A stretch of DNA of 64,000 nucleotides, taken from Rothia sp. (in: high G+C Gram-positive bacteria). Lineage in GTDB: Bacteria; Actinomycetota; Actinomycetes; Actinomycetales; Micrococcaceae. Location: contig JAUMUA010000002.1 in assembly GCA_030530925.1 (NCBI GenBank), forward strand, positions 1 to 64,000, given 5' to 3'. Of this stretch, positions 51,265 to 60,753 are shown piece after piece. The first letter of the stretch is position 1. Each line of letters opens with the position of its first letter. The position numbers and the translations under genes were made by a program. The notes below the pieces were generated by a model that was not told the origin of the DNA, did not search any database, and was given only the letters and a program-made list of their open reading frames with translations.

Positions 51265-51906
51265 GTGGGATCTTATGTATCAGACCGCTGGCTACAAATA
51301 CTTTCAGCGAGCTGGCAACACTTCTCGCTCGTTGTCCAGTGTTTGTTGCTCGCTACCGTTCTAGCTATACTCATCGCAGCACTCTGCTACCGCAACAAAA
51401 CCCTCTCAAGCATTGCTAACTCGGTGTCAGCAATTGGCTTAACCATCCCAGCCTTCGCTCTTATCGGTCTGCTTATTGCACCGCTAGGCTTTGGGGTGGC
51501 GCCGGCGGTAGTAGTTGTAACGTTCTACTGCTTGCTACCCATCTTGCGCAACGCACTCGTAGGGCTCTCCGGTGTGGACCGCTCGCTCATTGAAGCCGCA
51601 CGTGGCATCGGAATGTCACCGCTCAAAACCTTCTTTAGCGTAGAACTTCCCATGGCATGGCCCGTGATTCTTGCGGGCATGCGCGTCTCGGCCCAAATGA
51701 CCATGGGCGTGGCCGCCATTAGCGCATACGTGCTTGGCCCTGGCCTTGGTAGCTTCATCTTCTCTGGCCTCTCTCGATTGGGCGGGGCAAACTCGCTCGA
51801 ATCCGTTGCGACAGCAGTAATCGCCGTCGTTATTATTGCCCTTATTCTCGACGGCTTGCTCATTCTGCTAGGCCGCCTGACTATCTCACGAGGTATCCGT
51901 GCCTAA
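51265..51906 (+). CDS. Glycine betaine/carnitine/choline ABC transporter permease (OpuCB/OpuBB-like)
   Basis: A 213-residue membrane protein with about five or six helices. The EAA loop of the ProW/OpuC group (LIEAARGIGMSPLKTFFSVELPMAWPVILAGMR) is clear. With the second permease it forms the channel of an osmoprotectant importer. The start is GTG 51265 with AAGGA 8 bases upstream; a longer frame to 51223 would include the palindrome and has no ribosome site. The ATPase gene overlaps its end by 8 bases. Confidence 0.9.
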   Translation: MGSYVSDRWLQILSASWQHFSLVVQCLLLATVLAILIAALCYRNKTLSSIANSVSAIGLTIPAFALIGLLIAPLGFGVAPAVVVVTFYCLLPILRNALVGLSGVDRSLIEAARGIGMSPLKTFFSVELPMAWPVILAGMRVSAQMTMGVAAISAYVLGPGLGSFIFSGLSRLGGANSLESVATAVIAVVIIALILDGLLILLGRLTISRGIRA

Positions 51907-53350
51907 CTCATCAGTATCAACCAACCAGGTTGCATTCGACCCCAAATCAACCGAATCAAACATCACTGGCGCCACGATTCTGTTAGAAAACGTGACCAAA
52001 TCATATGGTGCTAAAAAAGCCGCCGTAAACCAGCTCACCCTAGAAATTCCTGCGGGTAACACCGTGATGTTCGTGGGACCCTCCGGTTGTGGCAAAACCA
52101 CTACCCTCAAAATGATTAACCGCCTAATCGAACCCACCAGTGGTCGCATTGTGATTGACGGCGAAGACGTAACCAACATGAACGGCGACCAACTACGCCG
52201 CCGTATCGGCTACGTGATTCAGGCAGGCGGTCTGCTACCTCACCTCACCGTGGGTGCAAACGTGGGCCTCGTACCCAAAATGCTTAAGTGGAACAAGAAA
52301 AAGATTGCAGAACGCACCGACGAACTGCTCGAACTTGTGTCCCTCGACCCCGAAATCTACCGCGACCGCTACCCTAAAGAACTCTCTGGCGGTCAGCAAC
52401 AGCGAGTAGGCGTGGCACGTGCGCTCGCTGCCGATCCGCCCGTTTTGCTCATGGATGAGCCCTTTGGTGCGGTTGACCCCATCACCCGCCAGCGTCTGCA
52501 AGAAGAGCTCATTCACGTGCAGAAAGAACTGCACAAGACCATTGTGTTCGTAACCCACGATTTTGACGAAGCCGTGAAACTTGGTGACTGGATCGTCATT
52601 TTCAACGAGGGCGGCAAAATTGAGCAATACGGCACGCCCGAGCAAATTTTGGCGCACCCCGCCAACGAGTTTGTTGAAGACTTTATCGGTTCCGGTTCAG
52701 GTTTGAAGCAGCTTGGTTTGGCTCGCGTTAAAGACGTTGATATTCGCAAAGCCCCTGCCATTATGGAAGGTGAGGACGCACGCACCGCCGCTGGTCACCT
52801 TGCAGAATCTGGTGCGCTACGCGCCGTCATTCTTGATTCGCGCGATCGCCCCGTCGGTTGGGCAACTCGCCGTCAGCTTGAGCGCATGAGCACGGTTCAG
52901 GCACCTCAGGTAAAGAACTTCCCGGTAGTTTCTGATTCGTCTACTCTGGATGACGCTCTTGACACCATGCTGGTAGCGGGCTCATCCGAAGCTGCGGTAA
53001 CCGGCAATCGCGGCTCGTATCTGGGCGTTATCACCGTGCAAACGGTTATCAAGGCAATTGATAACTTATCTACCGAACCCCGCGAAGTTTCGATGCCTGT
53101 GGGGCACAATACTGGTGCTATTCCTAACGTTGTGACCGGTGAAAACGGTGTAATCGCTTACGAAATGGCGGACGATCAGGAAATCATTTCGTCTACTCCG
53201 CGCAATACCGGTGAAAATGCAACCGTTCCTGAAGCAGAAATTGCAACTGAAACCGAGCCTGCGACCGCGGCCGAAACTGAGGTTGCATCCGCAACCACCG
53301 CAACTGCACCGTGGCAGCACACTGAATCGTCGGGGAGTGAGCGCGCATGA
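51899..53350 (+). CDS. Glycine betaine/carnitine/choline ABC transporter ATP-binding protein with CBS domains
   Basis: A 483-residue ATPase. Walker A is GPSGCGKTT, the signature is LSGGQQQR, Walker B is VLLMDEPFGAVD and the switch histidine is in VTHD. After the ATPase come two CBS-type modules (about residues 280-385), which in OpuA-type importers sense ionic strength. The last 80 residues are an Ala/Thr/Glu-rich, probably disordered tail not usual in the family. The start is GTG 51899, inside the end of the permease gene; the second permease gene overlaps the stop by 4 bases. Confidence 0.92.
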   Translation: MPNSSVSTNQVAFDPKSTESNITGATILLENVTKSYGAKKAAVNQLTLEIPAGNTVMFVGPSGCGKTTTLKMINRLIEPTSGRIVIDGEDVTNMNGDQLRRRIGYVIQAGGLLPHLTVGANVGLVPKMLKWNKKKIAERTDELLELVSLDPEIYRDRYPKELSGGQQQRVGVARALAADPPVLLMDEPFGAVDPITRQRLQEELIHVQKELHKTIVFVTHDFDEAVKLGDWIVIFNEGGKIEQYGTPEQILAHPANEFVEDFIGSGSGLKQLGLARVKDVDIRKAPAIMEGEDARTAAGHLAESGALRAVILDSRDRPVGWATRRQLERMSTVQAPQVKNFPVVSDSSTLDDALDTMLVAGSSEAAVTGNRGSYLGVITVQTVIKAIDNLSTEPREVSMPVGHNTGAIPNVVTGENGVIAYEMADDQEIISSTPRNTGENATVPEAEIATETEPATAAETEVASATTATAPWQHTESSGSERA

Positions 53351-54102
53351 GCGAAACCGCAACAAGAGCTGCCACTGCAAAGACTTCGTGGAAGGGTCTG
53401 ATTGTTCAGCCCATCGTTTTGCTCATTATTCTAGGCATCATGTTGTGGTGGCTGAGTCACGCCGAGCTTTCTACCACCGAGCAGGTAACGCTTTCGCCAA
53501 AGAACCTGACGACGCTCGCGCTTGAGCATCTCAAGCTCACGGTTATTTCTGCGGTTATCGTGTTGGTGACGGCTATACCGCTGGGCATTTTGCTCACCCG
53601 CAAACCGCTACGATTTCTCTCGGCGCCCGTCATGGCTCTTGCAAATATTGGTCAAGCTGCGCCTATTGTTGGTCTAATCGTCCTCTTTGCGTTCTGGATG
53701 GGTTTTGGGCCCAACGCGGCTATGGCAACGCTAGTGGTTTATGCTTTCTTGCCGGTTCTCAAAAACACCATGGTAGGTTTGGACGCCGTTGATAAGCGCA
53801 CCATCGAAGCCGCCCGCGGTATGGGCATGAGCCCCATGACAGTGTTGCGCAAGGTGGAATTGCCCTTAGCGGTGCCCGTGATGCTCGCCGGTATTCGCAC
53901 CGCGCTGGTTCTGTTGGTAGGTTCAGCAACTCTTGCAACATTTATTAACGGCGGCGGCCTTGGTCTACTCATTACGACCGGTGTGAACCTTGCACTTGAT
54001 CGCGTACTTATTTTCGGTTCGATGCTGGTGGCAATTTTTGCTCTTGCAGTGGATTGGGCGGCACGTGTGGTTGAGACTATTGTGACGCCGAAGGGGCTCT
54101 AA
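53347..54102 (+). CDS. Glycine betaine/carnitine/choline ABC transporter permease, second subunit
   Basis: A 251-residue membrane protein with about six helices, of the ProW/OpuC group. The EAA loop TIEAARGMGMSPMTVLRKVELPLAVPVMLAGIR parallels that of the first permease. An N-terminal helix and an external segment precede the core. The start ATG 53347 overlaps the ATPase stop (ATGA). The solute-binding lipoprotein gene follows after 5 bases. Confidence 0.92.
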   Translation: MSETATRAATAKTSWKGLIVQPIVLLIILGIMLWWLSHAELSTTEQVTLSPKNLTTLALEHLKLTVISAVIVLVTAIPLGILLTRKPLRFLSAPVMALANIGQAAPIVGLIVLFAFWMGFGPNAAMATLVVYAFLPVLKNTMVGLDAVDKRTIEAARGMGMSPMTVLRKVELPLAVPVMLAGIRTALVLLVGSATLATFINGGGLGLLITTGVNLALDRVLIFGSMLVAIFALAVDWAARVVETIVTPKGL

Positions 54103-54107
54103 TTTTT

Positions 54108-55097
54108 ATGAAGTTTTCTACTTTTCACAAAGCTGGTGCAGTAACAGCGGTGGCTCTCTTTGGGCTGACCGGGTGTGGTTTGAAGCCCTCAACCTCTGAG
54201 GTGCCAACAGCTGAATCTGGCTCAATTCAGCCCATTGACGGTGCCTCGGGTCAGAAGTTTGTGGTGGGTGCTAAGAACTTTACCGAGCAGGTTATCTTGG
54301 GAAAGATTGGTGTGCTTACTGCTGAGGCTGCCGGTTTTGACACCGTTGATATGTCTAACATTCCCGGTTCTCAACCCGCTCGCAAGGTCATGCTTAACGG
54401 TGAAGTCGACATGGAATGGGAATACACCGGTACTGCGTGGTTGACGTACATGGGCAATGAAGAAAGCATTGCCGATCAAACTAAGATGTGGCAGGCCGTT
54501 TCTCAAGCTGATCAGAAAAATCACCTGATTTGGGGTAAGCCCAGTAAATTGAATAATACGTATTCATTGGCAGTGCGTTCTGATTTTGCTAAGAAAAATG
54601 GAATTACAAAACTTTCCGATATAGCAAAACTCCCAGTAGACGAGCGCACCATCTGTGTTGAAGCGGAGTTTAACTCACGTTCTGACGGCTTGAATGGCAT
54701 GCTCAAAACTTACGGTCTGAACCGCGGTGCTGCTGACGGCGTACCCGATAGCAATATCTCGATTATGGACACCGGCACCGTGTACTCGGCAACGGCCGAT
54801 GGCTCATGCAACTTCGGTGAAATCTTCACCACCGACGGTCGTATTAAAGCGCTGGACCTTACGGTGCTAGAGGACGATAAGCACTACTTCCCGGCGTATA
54901 ACGCTGCCGCTGTATTCAACGAGGACATGGTGAAGAAGTACCCAGAACTTGAGGAACGATACGATCAAGTGGCTGCTAAGCTCAATAACGATGTGATGAT
55001 GGACCTCAACTACAAGGTAGATGTGGAGGGGCAAGACCCCGCTAACGTTGCCTACGACTGGATGGTTTCTGAAGGATTTATCAAAGAGGCTCAATAG
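54108..55097 (+). CDS. Glycine betaine/carnitine/choline-binding lipoprotein (OpuCC-like)
   Basis: A 329-residue lipoprotein held on the outside of the membrane. The signal peptide ends in the lipobox LTGC with Cys23 as the lipid-modified residue. The binding domain begins VVGAKNFTEQVILGKIGVL, the standard OpuAC/OpuCC opening, and includes MEWEYTGTAWLTYMG with aromatic residues of the kind that cage the trimethylammonium group. It is the last gene of the operon, followed by a strong terminator. Choice among betaine, carnitine and choline cannot be read from the sequence. Confidence 0.93.
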   Translation: MKFSTFHKAGAVTAVALFGLTGCGLKPSTSEVPTAESGSIQPIDGASGQKFVVGAKNFTEQVILGKIGVLTAEAAGFDTVDMSNIPGSQPARKVMLNGEVDMEWEYTGTAWLTYMGNEESIADQTKMWQAVSQADQKNHLIWGKPSKLNNTYSLAVRSDFAKKNGITKLSDIAKLPVDERTICVEAEFNSRSDGLNGMLKTYGLNRGAADGVPDSNISIMDTGTVYSATADGSCNFGEIFTTDGRIKALDLTVLEDDKHYFPAYNAAAVFNEDMVKKYPELEERYDQVAAKLNNDVMMDLNYKVDVEGQDPANVAYDWMVSEGFIKEAQ

Positions 55098-55109
55098 CGG
55101 CTTGAGATG

Positions 55110-55146
55110 AAAGAGCGTGTACTTTGTAGAAAGTACACGCTCTTTT
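55110..55146 (+). terminator. Terminator of the OpuC-type operon
   Basis: AAAGAGCGTGTACTT pairs exactly with AAGTACACGCTCTTT around TGTAGA, followed by T. Confidence 0.9.
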
Positions 55147-55167
55147 GCTATAGAAATGGGGCAGACT

Positions 55168-55506
55168 ATGGGTGTTCTTTTATATGACCCGCAGTGCAAT
55201 CTTTGTGTGTGGTCAGCTCGGATTGCTCGGCGGTTTAGCTTACAAGCCGCGATCGAACCGGGCTGGAACGAAGAATTGTTAGTGCACGGTGTCGATTTTG
55301 TTAGGTTTAAACACGCCATTCCCTACGTTTTAGATAACGGGCAGATTGCCTATGGCGTGGTGGGCATCGCGTTAGCGTTGAAGACGAGCCGAATTACCCC
55401 GGTGCGATGGGTGGCAAAGCTACTCTTGTTTCCCGGTCTGCGCAAAATTGCCGAAACCGTTTATGCGGCGGTGGCGAGCCGCCGCTCTGGTAGGTGTTCT
55501 ATCTAG
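55168..55506 (+). CDS. DCC family thiol-disulfide oxidoreductase-like protein (DUF393)
   Basis: A 112-residue protein with the family's opening YDPQCNLC (usually YDGxCxxC), giving a CxxC redox pair near residues 10-13, followed by AARRF-like and GVGIALAL-like segments in the family order. It may act in thiol-disulfide exchange; no partner is evident. ATG 55168 is preferred with GGGG just upstream; ATG 55156 is possible. The gene starts directly behind the OpuC terminator, whose T-run flows into a TATAGA hexamer (55150-55155). Its end overlaps the convergent gene by 4 bases. Confidence 0.8.
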   Translation: MGVLLYDPQCNLCVWSARIARRFSLQAAIEPGWNEELLVHGVDFVRFKHAIPYVLDNGQIAYGVVGIALALKTSRITPVRWVAKLLLFPGLRKIAETVYAAVASRRSGRCSI

Positions 55507-56114
55507 TCACTGCCTAAGCGAATCATGGTCTCGACGAGCGCTGGTATTGCCGCTTCTTGCTCGTGGTACATAGAACGCACCAGGGTTTTGCTCACTGCCT
55601 GCGCCGAGATTTCAAGCACCTGCGCCACCATCTTTTGTTGCCCACGAACCCCGGGGACCATAAGATTCAGTACTCGATTCTCAGACTCCGTACGCACCGA
55701 CGCCACCCGATATAGCAGACGCGCCACCCCCGTTGCTTGCTCTGAAAAAGCGCGGTCCGCTCCTAACACGATGACCGCGCGGGTGGGCGAACCTGTTTGC
55801 GCTTGCTCTACGGCAAGGCGGGAATAATCGATGGAATCGCCAGAGCACTCAGGGGTAAAAACCGCGCCAAGTGCCGCCGCAAAGCGGGGTGCTTTGAAAG
55901 CTCCCACGCCAATGCCTACCCAGTATCCACCGTCCTGCGCCGCTAACAACAGTGCACGAACGGCAGGCTCAGCTAGCTCGAAGGCTCCTTGAACTTCGTC
56001 AGGATAAGTTTGTGTAAAAGAAACAGTAGGGGAGAGCCGCTCTAGTTTCTCTAAAAGAACCGGGATTTCGAGTGTTGCCGCTGATGAACGGCGGATTATT
56101 GTAAGCACGTACAC
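55503..56114 (-). CDS. SatD-like protein with C-terminal helix-turn-helix
   Basis: A 203-residue protein. The N-terminal domain (YVLTIIRRSS, then YPDEVQGAFELAEPAVRALL and GGYWVGIGVGAF) follows the pattern of actinobacterial SatD-like proteins, a fold related to nucleotidyl cyclases. The C-terminal region (QQKMVAQVLEISAQAVSKTLVRS) reads as a helix-turn-helix. The role is unknown; DNA binding in a stress or transport setting is possible. Start GTG 56112-56114 has no ribosome site, but GATACT lies 6 bases upstream on this strand. Confidence 0.6.
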   Translation of the reverse strand: MYVLTIIRRSSAATLEIPVLLEKLERLSPTVSFTQTYPDEVQGAFELAEPAVRALLLAAQDGGYWVGIGVGAFKAPRFAAALGAVFTPECSGDSIDYSRLAVEQAQTGSPTRAVIVLGADRAFSEQATGVARLLYRVASVRTESENRVLNLMVPGVRGQQKMVAQVLEISAQAVSKTLVRSMYHEQEAAIPALVETMIRLGSD

Positions 56115-56177
56115 CGTGCCAGTATCTCAGAAAAACAACTACTCTAAGTTGTTTTACGCACTAGGGATGCTAAAAAA

Positions 56178-56900
56178 TTATTCTTCCCAGAGCAGTGTTT
56201 CGGTATCTACTCCGGCAACAAAGAGCTCTTCTTCAAGAGCTTGGTGGCACTCAATGGGCAAAGCTAAACAATGGTATCGCCCGTCCTCACCAATAAATCC
56301 GGTGGCTTTTTCAAATCCCGTACGTACCGAAGCCAGTTCGCGGCACAGGTTCATGACTCCATCAAGATCGTCCGCTGAGCCCAGAACCCAGAATGAATCT
56401 GGTGCGGTGAGTTGAAACAGAGCTACCGGGTGCCCGCTACCTTCGCGCCCTTGAAGCCGCGCCCAGCCTCCAATTCCACCGACGCCGTCAGAGGGTAAAA
56501 CCGGGTCAAACTCCCATGCCCTAGCATTTTGCAACCAATGCGGCAGTTCTGGAACAAACAGCGGGGCGTTACCCACTGGCCAACTTGTGGTGAAAAAAAC
56601 GCCTTTCTCAAGGGCTACCCAAAAATCTTCGCGAGATAGCGAGGCGCCCACAGAGTTGAGCACGCCGTCTTCAGCGGGGGCACCAAATGTATTGACGCCG
56701 GTAGTGATCAGCTCGGGAAACTCCCCAAATTCATCAGAAAGATACTCTTGCTTCCAAAACGTGGGGCGAGTAGTGACGCCGGCAGCCACCAGCAACTTGT
56801 TAATCTCTTGCAAAAACTCTGGTTGTCCTAGCGCTACAGTTTCGCCCTCAAAGTGAATTAGGTACGGAGTACGTTTGCGATGGGTGGGGTGCAATTGCAC
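56178..56900 (-). CDS. Hypothetical protein, 240 residues
   Basis: I do not recognise this soluble, acidic protein. It has no signal peptide or membrane segment. It is rich in aromatic residues in the middle (EDFWVALEKGVFFTTSW, ARAWEFDPVLPSDGVGG) and ends with an acidic stretch (EEELFVAGVDTETLLWEE). The start is GTG 56900 with AGGAG 7 bases upstream, a convincing ribosome site. It lies between the SatD-like gene and the nuclease-helicase gene on the same strand, with gaps of 63 and 94 bases, so co-transcription with the nuclease-helicase is possible. Confidence 0.65.
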   Translation of the reverse strand: MQLHPTHRKRTPYLIHFEGETVALGQPEFLQEINKLLVAAGVTTRPTFWKQEYLSDEFGEFPELITTGVNTFGAPAEDGVLNSVGASLSREDFWVALEKGVFFTTSWPVGNAPLFVPELPHWLQNARAWEFDPVLPSDGVGGIGGWARLQGREGSGHPVALFQLTAPDSFWVLGSADDLDGVMNLCRELASVRTGFEKATGFIGEDGRYHCLALPIECHQALEEELFVAGVDTETLLWEE

Positions 56901-56994
56901 TAAAAGCTCCTCTCAAAGCCTTGCAATGGGGAGGCAAAACTCCCTATTAATTTTACGCGTATTGAGCGCTTGACTAGGGTGCTTGTATATAACT

Positions 56995-59900
56995 TTAATC
57001 CTCTTGTGGATAACCCATAGCGTTCTCTTTCAAGCGCACAAACCCACCCAGTTGAGCTAACCCACCAGGGGTAGCTGGCAAAAAGTTAGTGAGGTTTTCA
57101 GAGGCAACTAAGACCGCGCACCACTGCCCCCGAGAAATCGCCACGTTCAGGCGATTGGGCGAGAGCAAGAACTCTGCACCTCGCGCGGAATCACCAGCAG
57201 AGGATGCCGCCATAGACACCAAAACCACCGGCGCTTCTTGCCCTTGGAACTTATCAACCGTGCCCACTCGCACACCGCCGTCAGCATCTAACAGGTGCGC
57301 ATCGCTAAGTTTTCGCGCAATCAAATCAACCTGAGCGTTATAGGCGGCAACCACCAAAATGTCTGAAGGTTCTAAGGCACGCGCGTCCTGCGGTTTCTCT
57401 AAATCTTCAATCCACTGCGCACCAATGAACTGTTCAGCAAGGCGCACCACCTCGTTCGCTTCTTCAATGGAGGACGTAGTGTTGCCTTGATGCTCTACTT
57501 CGCGCAAGTACAACCCCGGTTCCCACCCCCAAAGCGAGCGATGCCCACCAGCATGAGCCGATTTAAGTTTGCCGGCGTAAGAAAGCAACGAAACCGGTGT
57601 ACACAAATCGGGGTGCATACGCCACGAAACATCCAAAAAGTAACCAAATTCTTCGGGTAGAGTATCGTGCCCAGCAGAGAGCCAACCGAGCACTGATTCA
57701 TCAACGGGGTAAGGGTGCGTTCCTTGGGTGACCTGCGGCAACTGTTGAGGGTCGCCCAGAAGAAGCATATTTTTGGCGGCTCGTGCCACCGCGAGTGTAT
57801 TAGCTAGGGAATACTGACCTGCCTCGTCAATCACCAGCAAGTCCAGGGCTCGATCACCAAACTTTTTCTCACTCGCAAAATCCCATGCGGTGCCGCCAAC
57901 CAAGAAACCAGCGGCTCCATTGAGGGCGGTTTCTAGTGCTGCCTGATCCACTTCGATCCACGGTGCATTGGGCATTTGGGTTTTCTTCACAAACTTGGCA
58001 ACCTGCTCGGGTTTCACGCCGCCCTTTTCGATGCAACCTGCCAGCACATTCTCCACCACCGCATGAGACTGGGCCACCACACCAATTTTCCAACCGTCAC
58101 GGATCAACCTGCCGATGACGTGTGAACCCAAAAACGTTTTACCCGAACCGGGCGGTCCCTGCACCGCCACATAGGAATTATTGAGCGAGGAAACGGCGGC
58201 ATAAATCGCCTCAATTGTGGCAAACGAGCCGTGTTGTGCGACGTCGGGGCGCTCAAGCACGGCACCAGGGGCAAGTTGCGGCGCACGACGGCGGAGCAAA
58301 TCAAGCTCAGGTGCGTCGGGAATATCGGGTAAAAGTGCACCTACTTGCTCGGCAAGATTTTGAAGGGATTGCTCCTGCGCCTTAGTTTGTAGCGGTTGGG
58401 CAGGAGTCAGCGCCATGGGCAGTTGCGAAAATTCTTCTGCACCCTTGGGCAACGACTCACGAATCTTGAGATTTATGGTGCCGTCGCTATTTCCCTCTAT
58501 CTCTTCGATGGTTCCGCGAAAATCGCCGGCGCGTAGAACGTCGGGCACTACGCCGTCGTTCGACGCCGCAAATTTCTCTGCCTGCTCCTGCAACTTGGCT
58601 TCAACGTGGGGTGGAAAATCGTCTTGGTACATCAGGTATAACCCTGATTCGCCCTCTTTGAGCGAGGAACCCTCAGCCACTCTGGCACGAACCCCTAACA
58701 AACGGGTAGGCAAAGCGCGCGGACGTTCGGGGTCCTTACCCCAATCCTCCACCACATCAACGCGCTCAAAAATGGCAACGTTTCGCGTTTCTTCCCATTC
58801 CTGAACCGCCGAGGAGAGGCGGTCAAAATGCTCCCACCAATACTGTTTTCGCTCCCGGCGGTGGTAGCCGGTGGCAGAAGCTACCATGGCAATCGCCTGA
58901 TCATCGGCGCTAAGTTCTGCATCAACGTCTAGCGATTCCACAAATTCAACGAGTGCCGTTTCAGCTTCAGACGCTTCTTCGCGATCTTTGCCCGCTGCCT
59001 CAAGAAGTTCTTGCACTGTTTCATCAGTAGAAGCTGTGCTGAGCGGACGCTCAATCTCCTCTTGCGCGTCTCGCTGCGCAAGTTGCAACAACCAATTGCG
59101 CAAGCGCAAAGTAGAGACGCAGTCGTATTGGTTGTAGTCAGAAATAGAACCCAGAATGTGCATGGCTAAATCATTCTGTTGGGTATCTCGGGCTTGGCAA
59201 TATTGCGCGTATGCCACCACCGAAGCACCGGCGTCTGTTACCTCACCGCTTCGCAAATCATTGCCCATATACAGCGGTTCTAATTTTTTGATGCTGTACG
59301 AGTTTTCGCTAATCCGCAAGGAATGGCGCACCACATCATAGAGGTCAATCAATACGTTTTCGCGCAATAGCTCGTCAACGGTTTCTTCTCCCACGCCGTG
59401 TTGCGCGGCCAACGAGCGTAACGCCCGCTTTTCATAATTCGCATAGTGATAGATTTTCATGCCGGGGTACTGCACCCGACGTTCGCGCACGTAGTTCAAA
59501 AAGGCAATGAGTGCCGCGCGTTCCTGCGCCCGCGAATGGGCCCAAAACGGGATGAAAACAGGGGGCGCCTCAGCAGTAGATGGTGTCTCTACTAGCCCAA
59601 AGAGATACTCAAGCCCCCAGCTACCGTCAGAATCTTGCCAGAGAGGGTCCCCCTCAAAATCAAAGAAAATATCGCCGGAATTGGCGCGGGGGAGTGAGCC
59701 CAATGTATTCTGCGGCAAGATTGAATACGAAACCGTGTGGTATTCACCGTTTTTTAGATACGTTGTGGATCCATCTGGTTCAGCCAAACCAATCTGTAAC
59801 GCCGCCTGATCTTTGAGCTTTTGAACAGAAGCTGGCAAAAACTTACGCTCAGGTTCAAGCTGCGCCAACTGGTCAATAGTGCGGATGCCAAAACGAGCGG

Positions 59901-60753
59901 CAATAGAGTTTCGCGCGCGAACGCTCATGCCCGCTACCAAGAGCATGTCTCGGTTTTGAGCAATTTCAGCTACGCACCGTTCACAGCGCCCGCAACGCAC
60001 TACCGCATCATTGCCAAACCATTCAAGGGGCGCGGTGTCTGGGGCGGAATGGGTGGCTACAAGCCGCACAAAGTGCGCTCGGCGCTCGCGATACACCGGC
60101 ATAATCTGAAAAATATCGTGCGTCGATTCTTCTTCATTACCCAAAATCAAAACCGCCGAAGGGCTCACAACAATTCCCGCTCGTTGCAGCTGATCGGCAT
60201 AAGCGGCTAACTGTAACAGCGCGGTTACTTTAGCGTGCCGAGCTAATTTGGTGTCGTACACCGCGTACTCTTCCGGGCCAGTGCGTACCAAAAAATCGGC
60301 GCGGCCATGAAATTCGCCGTCAAAAAATGAGGCTTGAAAGACGACGTCGGCGCCAGCTCGCAAAATCTCTAGCGTTTCGCGGTGCTTGGCTTCTAATGCC
60401 TGTGCTGAGTAGCTTTGCGCTGGTTCAACCTCGTACACACCGGTTCCGGTTTCGGAGTCCCATTCGCCAAACTGCTCTCTAAATTTTTGCAGAATACGAT
60501 GCTCATGTTCATCGCCTAAAACGCTGGTGCGTTCTAGGAGGGCATCGTCGGCGAAATTTGTGCGCGGACGGCGTCCTAGTTTTTCGTCGAGTGTTTGTAG
60601 GGTCGCGTATTCGCATACAGCTGCTGTGCAGAGGTCGCTGGCAGAGAAAACCAGGGATTGCTGGGGGGAGTCCGTATGAGCGGGTAGAAAGAACATAGCG
60701 CGGCTTTCTCTGGTGAGCGGGTACGTATCTAAATTAACAAGGGGGTCTGACAT
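56995..60753 (-). CDS. TM0106 family RecB-like nuclease fused to RNase H-like domain and SF1 helicase
   Basis: A 1,252-residue multidomain DNA/RNA enzyme. An N-terminal RecB-like PD-(D/E)XK nuclease has GRADFLV and YDTKL near residues 150-170, with a cysteine cluster CGRCERC at about 255. A YprB/RNase H-like exonuclease domain begins FFDFEGDPLW at about 361. A superfamily 1 helicase of the DNA2/UPF1 type carries Walker A QGPPGSGKTFLG (about 863), the DEAG box VIDEAGQYSLANT, VGTVDKFQGQEAP and NVAISRGQ. It probably acts in repair, or against foreign nucleic acid. ATG 60753 has GATTCT 7 bases upstream and may be leaderless; ATG 60696 is an alternative nearer the family's usual start. Confidence 0.85.
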   Translation of the reverse strand: MSDPLVNLDTYPLTRESRAMFFLPAHTDSPQQSLVFSASDLCTAAVCEYATLQTLDEKLGRRPRTNFADDALLERTSVLGDEHEHRILQKFREQFGEWDSETGTGVYEVEPAQSYSAQALEAKHRETLEILRAGADVVFQASFFDGEFHGRADFLVRTGPEEYAVYDTKLARHAKVTALLQLAAYADQLQRAGIVVSPSAVLILGNEEESTHDIFQIMPVYRERRAHFVRLVATHSAPDTAPLEWFGNDAVVRCGRCERCVAEIAQNRDMLLVAGMSVRARNSIAARFGIRTIDQLAQLEPERKFLPASVQKLKDQAALQIGLAEPDGSTTYLKNGEYHTVSYSILPQNTLGSLPRANSGDIFFDFEGDPLWQDSDGSWGLEYLFGLVETPSTAEAPPVFIPFWAHSRAQERAALIAFLNYVRERRVQYPGMKIYHYANYEKRALRSLAAQHGVGEETVDELLRENVLIDLYDVVRHSLRISENSYSIKKLEPLYMGNDLRSGEVTDAGASVVAYAQYCQARDTQQNDLAMHILGSISDYNQYDCVSTLRLRNWLLQLAQRDAQEEIERPLSTASTDETVQELLEAAGKDREEASEAETALVEFVESLDVDAELSADDQAIAMVASATGYHRRERKQYWWEHFDRLSSAVQEWEETRNVAIFERVDVVEDWGKDPERPRALPTRLLGVRARVAEGSSLKEGESGLYLMYQDDFPPHVEAKLQEQAEKFAASNDGVVPDVLRAGDFRGTIEEIEGNSDGTINLKIRESLPKGAEEFSQLPMALTPAQPLQTKAQEQSLQNLAEQVGALLPDIPDAPELDLLRRRAPQLAPGAVLERPDVAQHGSFATIEAIYAAVSSLNNSYVAVQGPPGSGKTFLGSHVIGRLIRDGWKIGVVAQSHAVVENVLAGCIEKGGVKPEQVAKFVKKTQMPNAPWIEVDQAALETALNGAAGFLVGGTAWDFASEKKFGDRALDLLVIDEAGQYSLANTLAVARAAKNMLLLGDPQQLPQVTQGTHPYPVDESVLGWLSAGHDTLPEEFGYFLDVSWRMHPDLCTPVSLLSYAGKLKSAHAGGHRSLWGWEPGLYLREVEHQGNTTSSIEEANEVVRLAEQFIGAQWIEDLEKPQDARALEPSDILVVAAYNAQVDLIARKLSDAHLLDADGGVRVGTVDKFQGQEAPVVLVSMAASSAGDSARGAEFLLSPNRLNVAISRGQWCAVLVASENLTNFLPATPGGLAQLGGFVRLKENAMGYPQED

